Positions 6,059-13,490 of a stretch of 21,273 nucleotides of DNA are shown one piece after another. The stretch's first letter is position 1. Every line of letters starts with the position of its first letter. Below the pieces are notes generated by a model. That model did not search any database. It saw only the letters and a list, made by a program, of their open reading frames with translations, and was not told where the DNA came from. Both the position numbers and the translations under genes were made by a program. Origin of the DNA: Bacteroidota bacterium (GTDB lineage: Bacteria; Bacteroidota; Bacteroidia; Flavobacteriales; Weeksellaceae); NCBI GenBank assembly GCA_023420435.1, contig JAEZWE010000013.1, forward strand, positions 1 to 21,273. The letters are read 5' to 3'.

Positions 6059-8440
6059 ATGGAAAACCAAAAAAACACAGGAAACAGTAACCAAAAAACA
6101 TTTCCGCTTCCACCAAAAAAATCTAAAAATACAGGTTGGAAAAAATGGGTGAAATTTATTTGGATAGGTTTAATAGCCTTAATACTTGGTATTGCAACAC
6201 TTTTCTTTAGCGTTTCACAAGGTTTCTTAGGCGATATGCCTGATGTGAAACAGTTGGAAAATCCTGATATTTTTGTCGCCTCTGAAATTTATTCCGCAGA
6301 TGGTGTTCTTTTAGGAAAATTTGAAAAAGAAAAAACACAACCTGTTTTTTATAAAGATTTGCCTCCTTATTTGGTATATGCATTACAAGCTAAAGAAGAT
6401 GAACGTTTCAAAGAACATTCAGGAATTGATCTAAAATCTGTAGGACGAGCTATTTGGTTTGGTGGAGATCGTGGAGGAGGTTCCACCATTACACAACAGC
6501 TTGCCAAATTATTATTTACAGGAAATGCTGCCCAAAATAAAATTCAGAGAGCCTTTCAGAAATTGAAAGAATGGGTTGTAGCCGTAAGTTTAGAAAAACG
6601 TTATACCAAAGAAGAAATTGTAACGCTTTACTTCAATAAATTCGATTTCCTTTACAATGCTAATGGAATTGAAATGGCTTCGCGAGTTTATTTCAACAAA
6701 AAAACAAATCAGCTTACCCTTCCTGAAGCAGCGATGTTCGTAGCAATGCTCGAAAATCCGGTGAAGAATAATCCAATGCGAAATCCGGAACGTGCGAAAA
6801 ACCGAAGAGATGTCGTTCTGAAACAAATGTTAGATACCGGTTATCTCGATGCAGCCACTTATCAAACCGCTGTGGAAACACCAATTACTTTGGATTATCA
6901 CCCCATAAAAACAGTGGATGATGGATATTCCGCTTATTACAAATTTTATCTGCGAAAAGAAATCGATCAATACTTAAAAGAAAACGAAAAGAAAACAGGA
7001 AAACCCTTAAATCTTTTCAAAGACGGATTAAAAATTTATGTCACACTAGATTCTAAAATGCAGAAATATGCTGAAGAATCCATAAAAGAACATTTAACTG
7101 ATCTTCAAAAAAGTTTTGACAGAGAGCAAAACGGAAGAAAACAAAGACCATTTTACTTAATTAACGATAAGGAAATTAATAACATTATGATGTCTGCTGT
7201 TAAAAGAACCGGACGTTATAAACAATTAAAAGCAGCCAATGTTTCAGAAGATTCTATCATGTTAGAATTCAATACACCGGTAAAAATGTCAAGATTTTCT
7301 TGGAGCGGAGAAGAAGAAGTCGAAATGTCTCCTTGGGATTCTATTAGATATCATAAACAAATTGCACAGGCAGGCTTAATGTCTATGGTTCCGGCAACCG
7401 GAGAAATAAAAGCTTGGGTTGGTGGAATTGATTGGCAACATTTTCAGTACGACCATATTAAACAAGGAAAAAGACAGGTTGGATCCACGTTTAAACCTTT
7501 TGTTTACGCTGCAGCAATTATGAATTTAGGAATGACACCTTGTTCTACAGTTTCCAATGCCACATTCAATGAAAGAGGATATCGAGTTCCAGGAAAAGGT
7601 GGAAATCCAACTTTAAAACAAGCTTTAGGAATGTCTTTAAACCCAGTTGCTGTTCGTTTAATGGATATGACAGGAACGGATAAAGTAATTCAACTTGCCA
7701 GAGATTTAGGCGTAACCGAAGAAATACCAAGAGGTCAATTAGCCGTTGCTTTGGGAGCTTCCGATATTACCATTTTCGAAATGTTGGGAGCGTATAGCAC
7801 TTTTGCGAATTACGGAAATTATGTAAAACCGGAAATGATTTGGCGTATTGAAGATGCAAACGGAAGAGTAATCAAAGAAGTAAAACCGGTGGTAAAAGAA
7901 GTAATGAATGAAAAATACGCTTACACGATGGTTGAACTGATGAAAGGCGTGGTGGAATTTGGAACCGCTTCTGGTGAATTAGGAAGAAGAGGAATTAGTA
8001 AAGGTGTAGAAATTGCCGCAAAAACAGGAACAACACAAAATAATTCCGACGGTTGGTTTATGGGAATTACCCCAAATCTTGCAACCGGAGTTTGGGTAGG
8101 TTGGGAAGACAGAGCAACCCATTTCTGGGGAACTGGGGAAGGACAAGGAGCAAAAATGGCGCTTCCAATTTGGGCAATTTTTATGAAAAAAGTTTGGGCG
8201 GATAAAACATTAAATATTTCTCCTGATGATAAATTTGTAAAACCAAGTGAATGGAGCGGAGGTTGTAACGATTTGCGCGGACTTGGCGGAGGTTATGGTG
8301 ATGATGGCGGTTTGCAAACCATTGATGAACTAAAAAGTCCAACAATTAAAGAACCCGTTAACAACAATGCCAATAAGAAAAATGATGAAAACGTTAACGA
8401 AGCCATCAATAAAGGTGAAGAAATAGACTTTAATAAATAA
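6059..8440 (+). CDS. Class A penicillin-binding protein (PBP1A-type transglycosylase/transpeptidase)
   Basis: Bifunctional peptidoglycan synthase that polymerises lipid II and cross-links stem peptides in the periplasm. The 793-residue product has a cytoplasmic N-terminus, one membrane segment (about 31-52), a GT51 domain with the EDERF motif (catalytic Glu113) and STITQQLAK (142-150), then a transpeptidase domain. The latter shows STFK (Ser476 nucleophile, Lys479), SLN (526-528) and KTGT (655-658). The C-terminal tail is Asn/Lys-rich and probably flexible. I chose ATG 6059, 7 nt after the gldH stop, over the in-frame TTG at 6032, which would overlap gldH by 20 nt. It is the last gene of the ricT-gldH operon, which ends at a hairpin terminator. 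Family membership is certain; which PBP1 paralogue it replaces is not. Confidence 0.95.
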   Translation: MENQKNTGNSNQKTFPLPPKKSKNTGWKKWVKFIWIGLIALILGIATLFFSVSQGFLGDMPDVKQLENPDIFVASEIYSADGVLLGKFEKEKTQPVFYKDLPPYLVYALQAKEDERFKEHSGIDLKSVGRAIWFGGDRGGGSTITQQLAKLLFTGNAAQNKIQRAFQKLKEWVVAVSLEKRYTKEEIVTLYFNKFDFLYNANGIEMASRVYFNKKTNQLTLPEAAMFVAMLENPVKNNPMRNPERAKNRRDVVLKQMLDTGYLDAATYQTAVETPITLDYHPIKTVDDGYSAYYKFYLRKEIDQYLKENEKKTGKPLNLFKDGLKIYVTLDSKMQKYAEESIKEHLTDLQKSFDREQNGRKQRPFYLINDKEINNIMMSAVKRTGRYKQLKAANVSEDSIMLEFNTPVKMSRFSWSGEEEVEMSPWDSIRYHKQIAQAGLMSMVPATGEIKAWVGGIDWQHFQYDHIKQGKRQVGSTFKPFVYAAAIMNLGMTPCSTVSNATFNERGYRVPGKGGNPTLKQALGMSLNPVAVRLMDMTGTDKVIQLARDLGVTEEIPRGQLAVALGASDITIFEMLGAYSTFANYGNYVKPEMIWRIEDANGRVIKEVKPVVKEVMNEKYAYTMVELMKGVVEFGTASGELGRRGISKGVEIAAKTGTTQNNSDGWFMGITPNLATGVWVGWEDRATHFWGTGEGQGAKMALPIWAIFMKKVWADKTLNISPDDKFVKPSEWSGGCNDLRGLGGGYGDDGGLQTIDELKSPTIKEPVNNNANKKNDENVNEAINKGEEIDFNK

Positions 8441-8446
8441 TATAAG

Positions 8447-8478
8447 AACCTTCCAAAAACGGAAGGTTTTTTATTTTT
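8447..8478 (+). terminator. Rho-independent terminator of the ricT-gldH-PBP operon
   Basis: An 8-bp stem, AACCTTCC (8447-8454) with GGAAGGTT (8461-8468), has the 6-nt loop AAAAAC and is followed by a T-rich run to 8478. It starts 7 nt after the PBP stop codon. Its T-run overlaps the predicted selO -7 box. Confidence 0.88.
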
Positions 8479-8487
8479 GTAAATTTG
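8472..8487 (+). promoter_or_regulatory. Two tandem candidate -7 boxes of selO
   Basis: TATTTTTG (8472-8479) and TAAATTTG (8480-8487) both fit TAnnTTTG and abut each other. The selO ATG is at 8491, so transcription from the first would leave a leader of only a few nucleotides and from the second essentially none. No clear -33 TTG is seen because the terminator hairpin occupies that region. Confidence 0.45.
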
Positions 8488-8490
8488 AGG

Positions 8491-10041
8491 ATGAATTTAC
8501 AGAACATCACCCAACAATATCTCAAAATTTTCCCAGGAGATTTTTCCGGAAATCCACAGCAGAGACAAACTCCTAAAGTGCTTTTTTCAACCGTTGAAAC
8601 GGTAGGTTTTGATCATCCTGAAATTATTATTTTCAATGAAAAACTCTCGGACGAAATAGGTTTGGGGAAATTTCAAAAAAAAGATTTGGATTTTTTAGTG
8701 GGAAATCATCTTCCCGAAAATATTAAAACTTATGCTACCGCTTATGCGGGACATCAGTTTGGAAATTGGGCTGGACAATTAGGTGATGGAAGAGCTATTT
8801 TTGCCGGAGAAATAAAAAATTCTGAAGGAAAAATTTTTGAAATTCAGTGGAAAGGTGCCGGTGCAACTCCATACTCCCGATTTGCGGATGGAAGAGCGGT
8901 TTTAAGATCTTCTCTTCGGGAATATTTGATGAGTGAAAGCCTTTTTCATCTTCAAATTCCCACAACCAGAGCTTTAAGTTTAGCCTTTTCTGGAGAGGAA
9001 ATAGTACGTGATATTTTGTACAACGGAAATCCAAAACCGGAAAAAGGAGCGGTTGTTATTAGAATTGCTGAAAGTTTTTTAAGGTTTGGACATTTCGAAT
9101 TATTTTCTACACAGAACGAAATTCAGACCCTTCAAAAATTAGCTGATTTTTGTATTCAAAATTATTTTCCGGAAATTGTTTCTGAAGGAAAAGATAAATA
9201 CAAAGATTTTTTTTCTAAAATTTGTGAAAAAACGGCAGATTTAATGGTTCAATGGTATCGTGTCGGTTTTGTTCATGGGGTGATGAATACAGATAATATG
9301 TCGGTTTTGGGATTAACCATTGATTATGGACCTTTTTCGATGTTGGATGAATTCGATCTTAATTTTACTTCCAATACCACAGATTTGCCGGGAAGAAGAT
9401 ATGCTTTTGGAAAACAGGCGCAAATTTCACAATGGAATTTATGGCAATTAGCCAATGCGTTATTTCCCTTGATTCAGGATGAAAAATTTTTAGAAGAACA
9501 ACTCAATTCCTACAACGAAATTTTCTGGGATAAACACGATAAAATGTTCGCTTCGAAGTTTGGGTTTGATGAGGTTTTGCCTTCTGATCAAGAATTTTTT
9601 ATGGAAGTACAAACTTTAATGCATAAGTTAAATTTAGATTATACTCTGTTTTTCCAATCTCTCGAAAATTTTATTCAAAATGAGGAAAAATTTGAATTCT
9701 CAAAAATTTTAGAAGCCATTTCTTATGATCCAATTACTCCAGAAAACAAACTGAAATTTGAAGGATTTTTTGAAAATTTCAAAAAAAGAATTTCAAAAAA
9801 TAAAATTTCAAAAGAAGAATCTCTGCGACTAATGAAACAAAATAATCCGAAATTCATTCTTAGAAACTACCTTCTTTTTGAATGTATTGAAGAACTTGAA
9901 AACGGAAAAAGAAACCTTTTAGAAAAACTTTTAACAGCACTGGAAAACCCGTATCAGGAAGTTTTTCCGGAATTTTCTGTAAAAAGACCCGAAAAATACA
10001 ACGGCATTGCAGGATGCAGCATGCTTTCGTGCAGTTCTTAA
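8491..10041 (+). CDS. selO: Protein adenylyltransferase SelO (YdiU/UPF0061 family)
   Basis: SelO is a pseudokinase-fold enzyme that transfers AMP from ATP to protein Ser/Thr/Tyr residues; in Escherichia coli it is linked to redox homeostasis. The 516-residue product carries the family signatures AYAGHQFGNWAGQLGDGRA near the N-terminus, WKGAGATPYSRFADGRAVLR, and HGVMNTDNMS with the active-site Asp268 and Asn269 followed by DYGPF (metal-binding Asp278). The 10-residue spacing between the two Asp agrees with characterised SelO. The C-terminus is CSS, with Cys514 at the third position from the end, where eukaryotic SelO has selenocysteine. I chose ATG 8491 over TTG 8485, which overlaps the -7 box. 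The gene appears monocistronic, lying after a terminator and before a new -7 box. Confidence 0.95.
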   Translation: MNLQNITQQYLKIFPGDFSGNPQQRQTPKVLFSTVETVGFDHPEIIIFNEKLSDEIGLGKFQKKDLDFLVGNHLPENIKTYATAYAGHQFGNWAGQLGDGRAIFAGEIKNSEGKIFEIQWKGAGATPYSRFADGRAVLRSSLREYLMSESLFHLQIPTTRALSLAFSGEEIVRDILYNGNPKPEKGAVVIRIAESFLRFGHFELFSTQNEIQTLQKLADFCIQNYFPEIVSEGKDKYKDFFSKICEKTADLMVQWYRVGFVHGVMNTDNMSVLGLTIDYGPFSMLDEFDLNFTSNTTDLPGRRYAFGKQAQISQWNLWQLANALFPLIQDEKFLEEQLNSYNEIFWDKHDKMFASKFGFDEVLPSDQEFFMEVQTLMHKLNLDYTLFFQSLENFIQNEEKFEFSKILEAISYDPITPENKLKFEGFFENFKKRISKNKISKEESLRLMKQNNPKFILRNYLLFECIEELENGKRNLLEKLLTALENPYQEVFPEFSVKRPEKYNGIAGCSMLSCSS

Positions 10042-10062
10042 TAATCCAACAAAGCTTTTTCT

Positions 10063-10070
10063 TATTTTTG
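10063..10070 (+). promoter_or_regulatory. Probable -7 box of the polytopic membrane protein gene
   Basis: TATTTTTG fits TAnnTTTG and ends 10 nt before the TTG start codon at 10081. The predicted transcript leader is therefore very short. No convincing -33 TTG is seen about 20 nt upstream. Confidence 0.45.
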
Positions 10071-10080
10071 CCGCAAACTT

Positions 10081-11355
10081 TTGAATTTGAAAACTAAATT
10101 TTACAATTTTCTGAAAACGCTTTTTCCATCATCATGGACAGAACTGTTTCTCTTTTTATTTTTTTTAATTTTTTACGGAAGTATAGCTTGGTTGGTCTCC
10201 ACAAATTACCGTATTGTTTTCGATGACAGAATTCCGTGGGATGCTTATTTCAGCTTTGATAACAGAGCCATTGTGATGACGGGAGGTGGTTTTGAAAGGC
10301 ATCCTTTGGCAAATTATTTTTTTACATGGATTAGAGAAACGGCTCTGTTTTTTTCCGGAGGTAAAAAAGACGTAAATTTTAGACTGGCATTGTCGCTAAT
10401 AAGCGCGTTAACCGTAAGTTTATCTGTTTTGCAAATTTTTAAATATTTGAGAAATATTATAGGTTTACCTCTGTTTTTGAATTTGCTCCTCGTTGTGTTT
10501 TTCTCACTGTTTTCAACTTCAATTTTGCTATCTTTAACTCCTGAAACCTATACTTATACCTTGTTTTTTTTAGTGCTTTTCAATTATTATGCAGCGTTGA
10601 AACTTAAAAAAAATGAAAAAATTTCAATGTCTGCGCTTACTTTTGCGGGAATTTCTGTGGGTGGATTAACGATTACCAATATTGTAAAAATTTATCTTCC
10701 TGTTTTATTTGAAAAAGATTTATTCAAAAGCTGGAAAAAAGTAGGAAACGCAGTTTTAAGAATTCTGTTTTCCTTTGTAGTTTTTTTGTTACTTTTTCTT
10801 TACCGAATGAACTTCGACTGGAAATATATTTTTAATAAAACCAGTGAACAGTACGAGAAATTTTCAAAACCAAAAGTAACGCCGATTTGGGATATGATTA
10901 CCTCTTGGTTTTTCGGTGGAAATATGCTTTTTCCAGGCTTTGTAATCCGTGATTATCACAATAAAAAAGGCTTTGATTATAAAGCGATTTTTATGGATGT
11001 TTATCAATCTTATTTTTCTTATTTATTTGTAGGAACAGTTTTGTTTTTAATGATTTGGTCTTGTGCTAAGAACTATAAAAATAAACTTGTACAGTTTTTG
11101 ATTTTATCTTTTTCGGTGGATATTTTCATCCATTGTGTTTTTAAATTTGGGCTTCATACCTCGTATATTTATGGAGGTCATTTCATCTTTGTGGTGCCAT
11201 TGTTTTTAGGTTGGCTTTTGTTTAGTTACCGAAAATCTCCCAAAGTTCTATCTCTGCTTACGGTATTTATTTCGTTACTCTTCATTTATTTAGGAATCAA
11301 TAATTTTTACCGACTAATGGAATTTTATGAATTTTTAGAAGTGTATTATCAATAA
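10081..11355 (+). CDS. Polytopic membrane protein, DUF6080-like, GT-C-like topology
   Basis: Integral inner-membrane protein of about 424 residues with roughly ten hydrophobic segments (first at about 20-40, last at about 388-407). I do not recognise a characterised homologue; the layout resembles the uncharacterised Bacteroidota family DUF6080, a tentative assignment. The first long external loop (about 41-100) carries acidic residues D48, D49, D54 and D60 and the motif ERHPLANYFF (71-80). This recalls the catalytic first loop and HPPL motif of GT-C glycosyltransferases that use lipid-linked donors, so a glycan or lipid-A sugar transfer role is possible but unproven. The only in-frame start candidates before the first membrane segment are TTG at 10081 and 10087; an in-frame stop lies at 10042-10044. 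It is monocistronic, ending in a bidirectional terminator. Confidence 0.75.
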   Translation: MNLKTKFYNFLKTLFPSSWTELFLFLFFLIFYGSIAWLVSTNYRIVFDDRIPWDAYFSFDNRAIVMTGGGFERHPLANYFFTWIRETALFFSGGKKDVNFRLALSLISALTVSLSVLQIFKYLRNIIGLPLFLNLLLVVFFSLFSTSILLSLTPETYTYTLFFLVLFNYYAALKLKKNEKISMSALTFAGISVGGLTITNIVKIYLPVLFEKDLFKSWKKVGNAVLRILFSFVVFLLLFLYRMNFDWKYIFNKTSEQYEKFSKPKVTPIWDMITSWFFGGNMLFPGFVIRDYHNKKGFDYKAIFMDVYQSYFSYLFVGTVLFLMIWSCAKNYKNKLVQFLILSFSVDIFIHCVFKFGLHTSYIYGGHFIFVVPLFLGWLLFSYRKSPKVLSLLTVFISLLFIYLGINNFYRLMEFYEFLEVYYQ

Positions 11356-11360
11356 AAAAA

Positions 11361-11387
11361 ACGCTCAAATTTGAGCGTCTTTTTTTT
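11361..11387. terminator. Bidirectional rho-independent terminator between convergent genes
   Basis: The perfect palindrome ACGCTCAAATTTGAGCGT (11361-11378) has A-runs on its left (11353-11360) and T-runs on its right (11380-11389). It can therefore end transcription of the plus-strand membrane-protein gene and the minus-strand SPOR gene. The stop codons lie 5 nt to its left and 9 nt to its right. Confidence 0.9.
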
Positions 11388-11909
11388 TTATTTTGCTTCT
11401 ACACAGAACACCCGGTATTGAACAGGTGTGGCAGATTTAAAGAACTGTCGGATTTTGGAGAGATCGCCGGAAGCGCTTTGCTTACTGAAATAACTTCCTG
11501 CTAAAACTTTATAATTGGGTCTTAAAGAAGCATCAATTTCCACTTTTAAATTTGGAAATCTTCTTCTGAAATAAGCTTTTACTTCATTGGCTTCTTCATT
11601 GCTTTTTACAACGTTTACTTGAATTTTATAACCCAAAATTCTCGGATTTTGTCGGCAAATTTCAGCCGTAGTAAGTTCACGGCTTGGCACTAAAATTCTG
11701 GAGGGTGTTTTGGTGGAATTATTATTTCCCGACTTTGTTACACGGTTGCAATTTTCTTCCAGTGCATCTAAAGCATCACTAATTTTATTATCCATAGTAA
11801 AAGTGAATGGAGTTCCGGAAAGAGTGTCGTTTTTTACAACTAATTGTGCTTGAATGTGGTAGGTAAAAACACACACAAAAAACGAAAATATAGATATGAT
11901 TTTTTTCAT
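11388..11909 (-). CDS. Secreted SPOR-domain protein
   Basis: A 173-residue protein with a signal peptide (MKKIISIFSFFVCVFTYHIQAQ, residues 1-22, probable cleavage after Ala21) and a C-terminal SPOR domain (about 92-171). The domain is recognised from the pattern GYKIQVNVVKSNEEANEVKA, then a segment around YKVLAGSYFSK and a final VQYRVFCVEAK. SPOR domains bind glycan strands stripped of stem peptides, typically at division sites, so a periplasmic cell-wall role is likely. The stretch between signal and SPOR (about 23-90) is hydrophilic and has no domain I recognise; it contains Cys54 and Cys85, with Cys169 in the SPOR domain. The gene stands alone, with a good -33/-7 promoter upstream and a terminator downstream. 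Confidence 0.85.
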   Translation of the reverse strand: MKKIISIFSFFVCVFTYHIQAQLVVKNDTLSGTPFTFTMDNKISDALDALEENCNRVTKSGNNNSTKTPSRILVPSRELTTAEICRQNPRILGYKIQVNVVKSNEEANEVKAYFRRRFPNLKVEIDASLRPNYKVLAGSYFSKQSASGDLSKIRQFFKSATPVQYRVFCVEAK

Positions 11910-11925
11910 TAGAAAAAATTTTTTA

Positions 11926-11955
11926 CAAATCTAACACAAATAAAAATCATTCCAA
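11926..11955 (-). promoter_or_regulatory. Promoter of the SPOR-domain gene
   Basis: On the minus strand TAGATTTG (11933 to 11926) fits TAnnTTTG. A TTTTG whose TTG is at 11955 to 11953 lies 19 nt upstream, the usual Bacteroidota spacing. The start codon is 16 nt beyond the -7 box. Confidence 0.65.
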
Positions 11956-12014
11956 AACGAGTTATTTAGAACAGTTATAAATTAACCCAAAATGACAAAG
12001 GAGATCGCTTTAGC

Positions 12015-12047
12015 TTTGTTAAAATGCTGTTAAAAGTCTTATTTTTG
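12015..12047 (+). promoter_or_regulatory. Promoter of the act (alternative complex III) operon
   Basis: TTTG (12015-12018) and TATTTTTG (12040-12047) are separated by 21 nt and match both elements of the Bacteroidota housekeeping promoter. Transcription would start near 12053, leaving a leader of about 50 nt before actA. This is the best-formed promoter in the window, as suits a core respiratory operon. Confidence 0.7.
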
Positions 12048-12048
12048 C

Positions 12049-12072
12049 GGAATTGAATGAATTCTCAATTCC
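12049..12072 (+). repeat. 8-bp inverted repeat at the predicted act transcription start
   Basis: GGAATTGA (12049-12056) and TCAATTCC (12065-12072) are exact inverted copies with an 8-nt spacer. They lie directly behind the -7 box, so the site could be a repressor operator or form a 5'-end hairpin in the mRNA. No known operator consensus is recognised. Confidence 0.5.
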
Positions 12073-12104
12073 CGAATTTTTGTTACTAACACAAGCTTAT
12101 ATAA

Positions 12105-13466
12105 ATGATTAGTTGGAAAAAGCATTACAAAAAAGGGTTGATTGCTATAGGTTTATTGCTTTCAACTGGTGCTTCTGTTTATGCACAGGGCGACGCCAAA
12201 AATGGTGAAAAGCTCTTTAAAGCAAACTGTACAGCATGTCACGCTTTAGACAAGCAACTCGTAGGTCCTGCTCTTGGAGGCGTAGTTGATCGTCTGAAAA
12301 AAGATCAGAATCTTGATGAAGCTTGGTTCCAAAAGTGGATCAAGGATAACAAAGCACTTCGAGCTTCAGGTGACAAATATGCAAACGAAGTTTACGAAAA
12401 GTTCAACAAAACTGAAATGACGCAGTTTCCGAGTTTATCGGATCAAGACGTAAAAGATATCTTAGAATATACCACCAATCCCCCAGCTCCGGAACCTGCT
12501 GCTGATGCTACAGGAACTAGCGAAGATCCTTTAGCAGCGATGGAAGCTGCAAAGAAAGAATCTGCGGGTTCTAAGATTATTTTAATTTCTTTATTAGCTA
12601 TTGGTGCTTTATTAATTTGGTTGTTGCTTAAACTTAGACAGCTCGTTAAATTGCAACAAACAGAGGAATTGTCTGCGCTGAATGAAACCCGAATTAAATC
12701 TTTTGGTGAGTTTTACGAAAAATACAATATGGTCGGTAAGATTATACTTACTGCTCTTGGTATTTTTGCCTTTTACGGAGTTTGGAACTGGCTGATGTGG
12801 ATAGGTGTTTACAAAGGGTACAAACCAGAACAGCCTATTCATTTTTCCCATAAAATCCACGCTGGAGATAATAAAATCGACTGTCAGTTGTGTCACTCTT
12901 CCGCAAAATATGGAAAAGTTTCAGAAATTCCTTCTATGAATGTTTGTATGAACTGCCACAGAAATATTTCAGAATATAACGGTAAATATTTTGAGCCAGG
13001 AAAAGACAAGGCATTTTATGATGGTGAAATCCAGAAAATTTACGCAGCAACAGGATGGGATCCTGCTACGCAAAAATATACCGGAAAAACACAGCCTATT
13101 GAATGGACAAGAATTCACAATATGCCGGATTTTGTTTATTTTAATCACTCTCAACACGTAGTTGCTGGGGAACAGGCTATTATCAGTTCGCACAATAAGA
13201 AAAATCCTGATAATAAAATTGATGTGGTTTGTAAAGCTTGTCACGGTAAAGTAGATACCATGAATGTGGTTCAAATGGCAAATGATTTCACCATGGGTTG
13301 GTGTATTGAATGTCACAGAACAACAGAAGTAGATATGAGTAACGGTTACAACCAGGCTTATTTTAAAAACCTACACGATAAACTTAAAAAACAGTATCCT
13401 TCTTCAGAAGGCAAGATTACGGTTGATGCAATCGGAGGTCTTGAGTGTGGTAAGTGTCACTATTAA
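12105..13466 (+). CDS. actA: Alternative complex III subunit ActA, hexahaem c-type cytochrome
   Basis: ActA is the multihaem c-type cytochrome of alternative complex III (ACIII), the quinol-oxidising complex that replaces cytochrome bc1 in many Bacteroidota. A signal peptide (residues 1-27, ASVYA) is followed by a monohaem domain with CTACH (42-46), an Ala/Pro/Glu-rich linker, a membrane segment (about 155-177), a second hydrophobic segment (about 209-232), and a pentahaem region. The latter has CxxCH at 260, 281, 376, 400 and 448; the last, CGKCHY, forms the very C-terminus. The six sites are one more than the pentahaem ActA described in Rhodothermus marinus, reflecting the added N-terminal monohaem domain. 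It acts on the periplasmic side, receiving electrons from ActB. It is the first gene of actABCDEF, 24 nt before actB. Confidence 0.93.
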   Translation: MISWKKHYKKGLIAIGLLLSTGASVYAQGDAKNGEKLFKANCTACHALDKQLVGPALGGVVDRLKKDQNLDEAWFQKWIKDNKALRASGDKYANEVYEKFNKTEMTQFPSLSDQDVKDILEYTTNPPAPEPAADATGTSEDPLAAMEAAKKESAGSKIILISLLAIGALLIWLLLKLRQLVKLQQTEELSALNETRIKSFGEFYEKYNMVGKIILTALGIFAFYGVWNWLMWIGVYKGYKPEQPIHFSHKIHAGDNKIDCQLCHSSAKYGKVSEIPSMNVCMNCHRNISEYNGKYFEPGKDKAFYDGEIQKIYAATGWDPATQKYTGKTQPIEWTRIHNMPDFVYFNHSQHVVAGEQAIISSHNKKNPDNKIDVVCKACHGKVDTMNVVQMANDFTMGWCIECHRTTEVDMSNGYNQAYFKNLHDKLKKQYPSSEGKITVDAIGGLECGKCHY

Positions 13467-13490
13467 TTCAACAAAAAACAAGAAGTATAA

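Noticed and set aside
11995..12019. ACAAAG / CTTTGT inverted repeat near the act -33 element
   Set aside because: Arms of 6 bp with a 13-nt spacer in AT-rich DNA are too weak to report as a site.
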